From Candidatus Nanopelagicales bacterium (GTDB lineage Bacteria > Actinomycetota > Actinomycetes > S36-B12): a DNA stretch of 7,254 nucleotides. Each line of letters opens with the position of its first letter. Positions within the stretch are counted from its first letter, which is position 1. Made by a program: the position numbers and the translations under genes. The stretch lies in contig JAGYOB010000227.1 in assembly GCA_018399515.1 (NCBI GenBank), positions 1-7,254 on the forward strand. The letters are read 5' to 3'. Below, in pieces: positions 5,994 to 7,254 of this stretch. The notes under the pieces are model-generated. The model was not told where the DNA came from. It searched no databases and saw nothing but the letters and a program-made list of their open reading frames with translations.

Positions 5994-6584
5994 CTAGGCG
6001 TCGGCGGCGGCCGCCTCAGCTTCTGCCTGAGCTTGCGAACGTTCGCGGGTGGCCTGCGCCTTGGCATCGGACTTCTTGCGATGCGGGGCGAGCACCATGA
6101 TCATGTTGCGGCCGTCCTGCTTGGGTGTGGCTTCGACGAAGCCGAGTTCTTCGACATCCTCGGCGAGCCGGGCCAGCAGGCGCAGTCCGAGTTCCGGGCG
6201 AGACTGTTCGCGCCCTCGGAACATGATCGTGATCTTCACCTTGTCCCCGGCCTTGAGGAACCTCACGACGTGACCCTTCTTGGTCTCGTAGTCGTGCGGA
6301 TCGATCTTCGGCCGGAGTTTCATCTCCTTGATGACGGTGTGCGTCTGGTTCTTGCGGGCCTCACGGGATTTCACGGCTGCCTCGTACTTGAACTTGCCGT
6401 AGTCCATGAGCTTGCACACCGGCGGCTTCGACATCGGAGCGACTTCGACGAGGTCGAGATCGCTCTCAGCGGCCAGCCTCAGGGCGTCTTCGATACGGAC
6501 GATGCCGACCTGTTCACCCTGGGGACCGACGAGCCGCACTTCGGGAACGCGGATTCGATCGTTGATGCGGGGTTCGACGCTGAT
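5994..6584 (-). CDS. infC: Translation initiation factor IF-3, probable AUC start
   Basis: IF-3 binds the 30S subunit, prevents premature 50S joining and rejects non-canonical start codons. From ATC at 6584 the protein is 196 residues. The N-domain is EPRINDRIRVPEVRLVG to DYGKFKYEAA (4-70), followed by a linker and the C-domain from KEMKLRPKIDPHDYETKKGH through MFRGREQSRPELG (121-133) to KQDGRNMIMVLAPH. A charged Ala/Gln/Glu-rich tail follows, as is usual in actinobacteria. The start is unusual. The only strong Shine-Dalgarno (AAGGAGG, 6595-6589) is 4 bases before ATC, and homology begins there. The nearest conventional start is GTG at 6614, with no Shine-Dalgarno, and it would place the ribosome-binding site inside the coding region. 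A non-AUG infC start is known in E. coli (AUU), where IF-3 represses its own translation. The start assignment is inference; the gene is certain. Confidence 0.95.
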   Translation of the reverse strand: MSVEPRINDRIRVPEVRLVGPQGEQVGIVRIEDALRLAAESDLDLVEVAPMSKPPVCKLMDYGKFKYEAAVKSREARKNQTHTVIKEMKLRPKIDPHDYETKKGHVVRFLKAGDKVKITIMFRGREQSRPELGLRLLARLAEDVEELGFVEATPKQDGRNMIMVLAPHRKKSDAKAQATRERSQAQAEAEAAAADA

Positions 6585-6587
6585 AGC

Positions 6588-6662
6588 GCCTCCTTCGTCG
6601 AGACCATGCGACACGGTGCCGCGTGGAACAAAGATCGCGGAGGCTCGATGGCGTGCGCCTCC
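6588..6662 (-). promoter_or_regulatory. Possible anti-Shine-Dalgarno switch in the infC leader
   Basis: The transcript contains GGAGGC at 6662-6657, GCCUCC at 6644-6639 and again GGAGGC at 6593-6588, where the last copy is the infC Shine-Dalgarno. The middle segment can pair with either flanking one, six perfect pairs each way. Pairing upstream would leave the ribosome site free; pairing downstream would hide it. In GC-rich DNA six-base matches occur by chance, so this is suggestive only. Confidence 0.35.
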
Positions 6663-6738
6663 CGGACGCCACTTGGGCAGCGTCAGCGCGGAGACCGCAC
6701 GTCGTGACCTGCGCGACCAGTTATCCGTCCGGCAGGTG

Positions 6739-6752
6739 GGAATCGAGATTCC
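6739..6752. repeat. Perfect inverted repeat GGAATC-GA-GATTCC between infC and DUF1844
   Basis: A 6-bp perfect dyad with a 2-base centre in the 224-base divergent region (6585-6808). It is 57 bases before the DUF1844 start and about 155 before the infC start. A GATAAC resembling a -10 box for infC lies at 6725-6720, but no convincing -35 partner was found, so no promoter is called. The dyad could be an operator serving either direction. Confidence 0.3.
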
Positions 6753-6808
6753 GCTTGTGACCACACCCGGCGTCCGATGCCAGGTGAGAACCCTGACAGG
6801 CTAGCAGG

Positions 6809-7153
6809 GTGAGCGATGAGGAGTCCGTCCAGGCCCTGCGGGATCTTTCGGATGTGCCAGCCGCCGAGGTGGTCACGACCTTGGCTGTCCACCTGATGAC
6901 CGCTGCCGCCATCCGGTGCGGACTCGGCGATGGGCCCGATGCTCGTGCCGATCTCGATCTGGCGGAGGCGCGCATCCTGATCACGGCCCTGGCCGGGCTG
7001 GTCACCGCGAGCGCGAGCGATCTGGGCCCCCAGCACGCTGCACCGTTACGCGACGGGCTTTCAGCCCTTCAGCGGGCCTTTGCCGAAGCATCGGACATCC
7101 CCGACTCCCCCGGCCAGGGCCCGGGCGAATCCCTCACGGGTCCGGTGCGCTGA
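6809..7153 (+). CDS. DUF1844-domain protein of unknown function
   Basis: A 114-residue, mostly helical and acidic protein matching the DUF1844 pattern: DVPAAEVVTTLAVHLMTAAA (15-34), DLDLAEARILITALAGLVTA (48-67) and HAAPLRDGLSALQRAFAEAS (75-94), then a disordered Pro/Gly-rich tail. No function is established for the family and no catalytic motif is visible. It is the only plus-strand gene, divergent from infC, which is a placement I recall for actinobacteria. The GTG start has only weak AGG-type sequence before it and an in-frame TAG at 6802, so no longer form is possible; a leaderless mRNA is plausible. Its last 20 bases overlap the convergent SseB-like gene. Confidence 0.85.
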   Translation: MSDEESVQALRDLSDVPAAEVVTTLAVHLMTAAAIRCGLGDGPDARADLDLAEARILITALAGLVTASASDLGPQHAAPLRDGLSALQRAFAEASDIPDSPGQGPGESLTGPVR

Positions 7154-7254
7154 GCGAAAGCCCGATCAGGTACTCACCGTCGAGAGCGAATCGGACGGGT
7201 CCGGCGATGTCGATGAGCACCCCCTGAGCTCCTTCAGCGACTGCGGCAGCCGCC
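7134..7254 (-). CDS. SseB-family protein, C-terminal fragment
   Basis: The minus strand is open from the window edge to a TGA at 7136-7134, giving the last 39 residues of a protein. The readable part, AVAEGAQGVLIDIAGPVRF followed by ALDGEYLIGL, resembles the end of SseB N-terminal-domain proteins, in which a phrase like AEGA-x-LVLDPAGPVR is common. In actinobacteria such genes often lie next to DUF1844 and infC; their role is unknown and they need not relate to secretion. The fragment is short, so the family call is moderate. That this is coding rests on this resemblance and on the absence of stops. It converges on DUF1844 with a 20-base overlap. Confidence 0.55.
   Translation of the reverse strand, partial: AAAAVAEGAQGVLIDIAGPVRFALDGEYLIGLSLSAPDP

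Noticed and set aside
5991..6707. 238-codon plus-strand open frame
   Set aside because: Antisense shadow of infC.
6585..6764. 60-residue N-terminal extension of IF-3
   Set aside because: No similarity to IF-3, Arg-rich shadow-like composition, and it would bury the only good Shine-Dalgarno inside the gene.
1..7254. tRNA, rRNA, CRISPR arrays, insertion sequences
   Set aside because: None seen: no tRNA-like cloverleaf, no regularly spaced repeats, no transposase motifs or terminal repeats.

Overview
The window looks like chromosomal DNA of a high-GC actinobacterium (Actinomycetota); the genus cannot be resolved. The evidence is G/C-ended codons, GTG/TTG starts, the order infC-rpmI-rplT-TrmH/SpoU methyltransferase (the order known around M. 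tuberculosis Rv1641-Rv1644), and a divergent DUF1844 gene facing an SseB-like gene. All genes except DUF1844 are on the minus strand, so transcription runs from right to left.

Right part (about 4460-7254): a translation operon of infC, rpmI, rplT and an rRNA-type 2'-O-methyltransferase. It is preceded by a leader of about 220 bases shared with the divergent DUF1844 gene. infC appears to start at a non-canonical AUC behind a strong Shine-Dalgarno, with a possible anti-Shine-Dalgarno switch upstream. At the far right, the tail of an SseB-family gene overlaps the end of the DUF1844 gene.

Left part (1-4462): where pheST often follows in relatives, there is a different cassette. It has two tandem paralogous genes for putative Fe(II)/2-oxoglutarate oxygenases (about 62% identical), then cysD and a cysN-cysC fusion cut by the window edge. 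CysD and CysNC resemble the E. coli/rhizobial NodPQ type of sulfate-activation enzymes and would make APS and PAPS. No reductase or sulfotransferase is visible in the window.

Most notable: each oxygenase gene is preceded by a copy of a 69-70-nt element that begins exactly at the TAG stop of the gene upstream. The two copies match at 54 of 69 aligned positions. Eleven of the 15 differences lie in paired arms of a shared two-stem fold, as four full pair exchanges, one wobble change and one mismatch that stays a mismatch. The asymmetric internal loop is nearly invariant. This is good evidence, from only two copies, for a conserved structured RNA (a candidate riboswitch or cis-regulatory RNA) that I do not recognise. 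A working hypothesis is an RNA-controlled cassette that hydroxylates a substrate and supplies PAPS for its sulfation.
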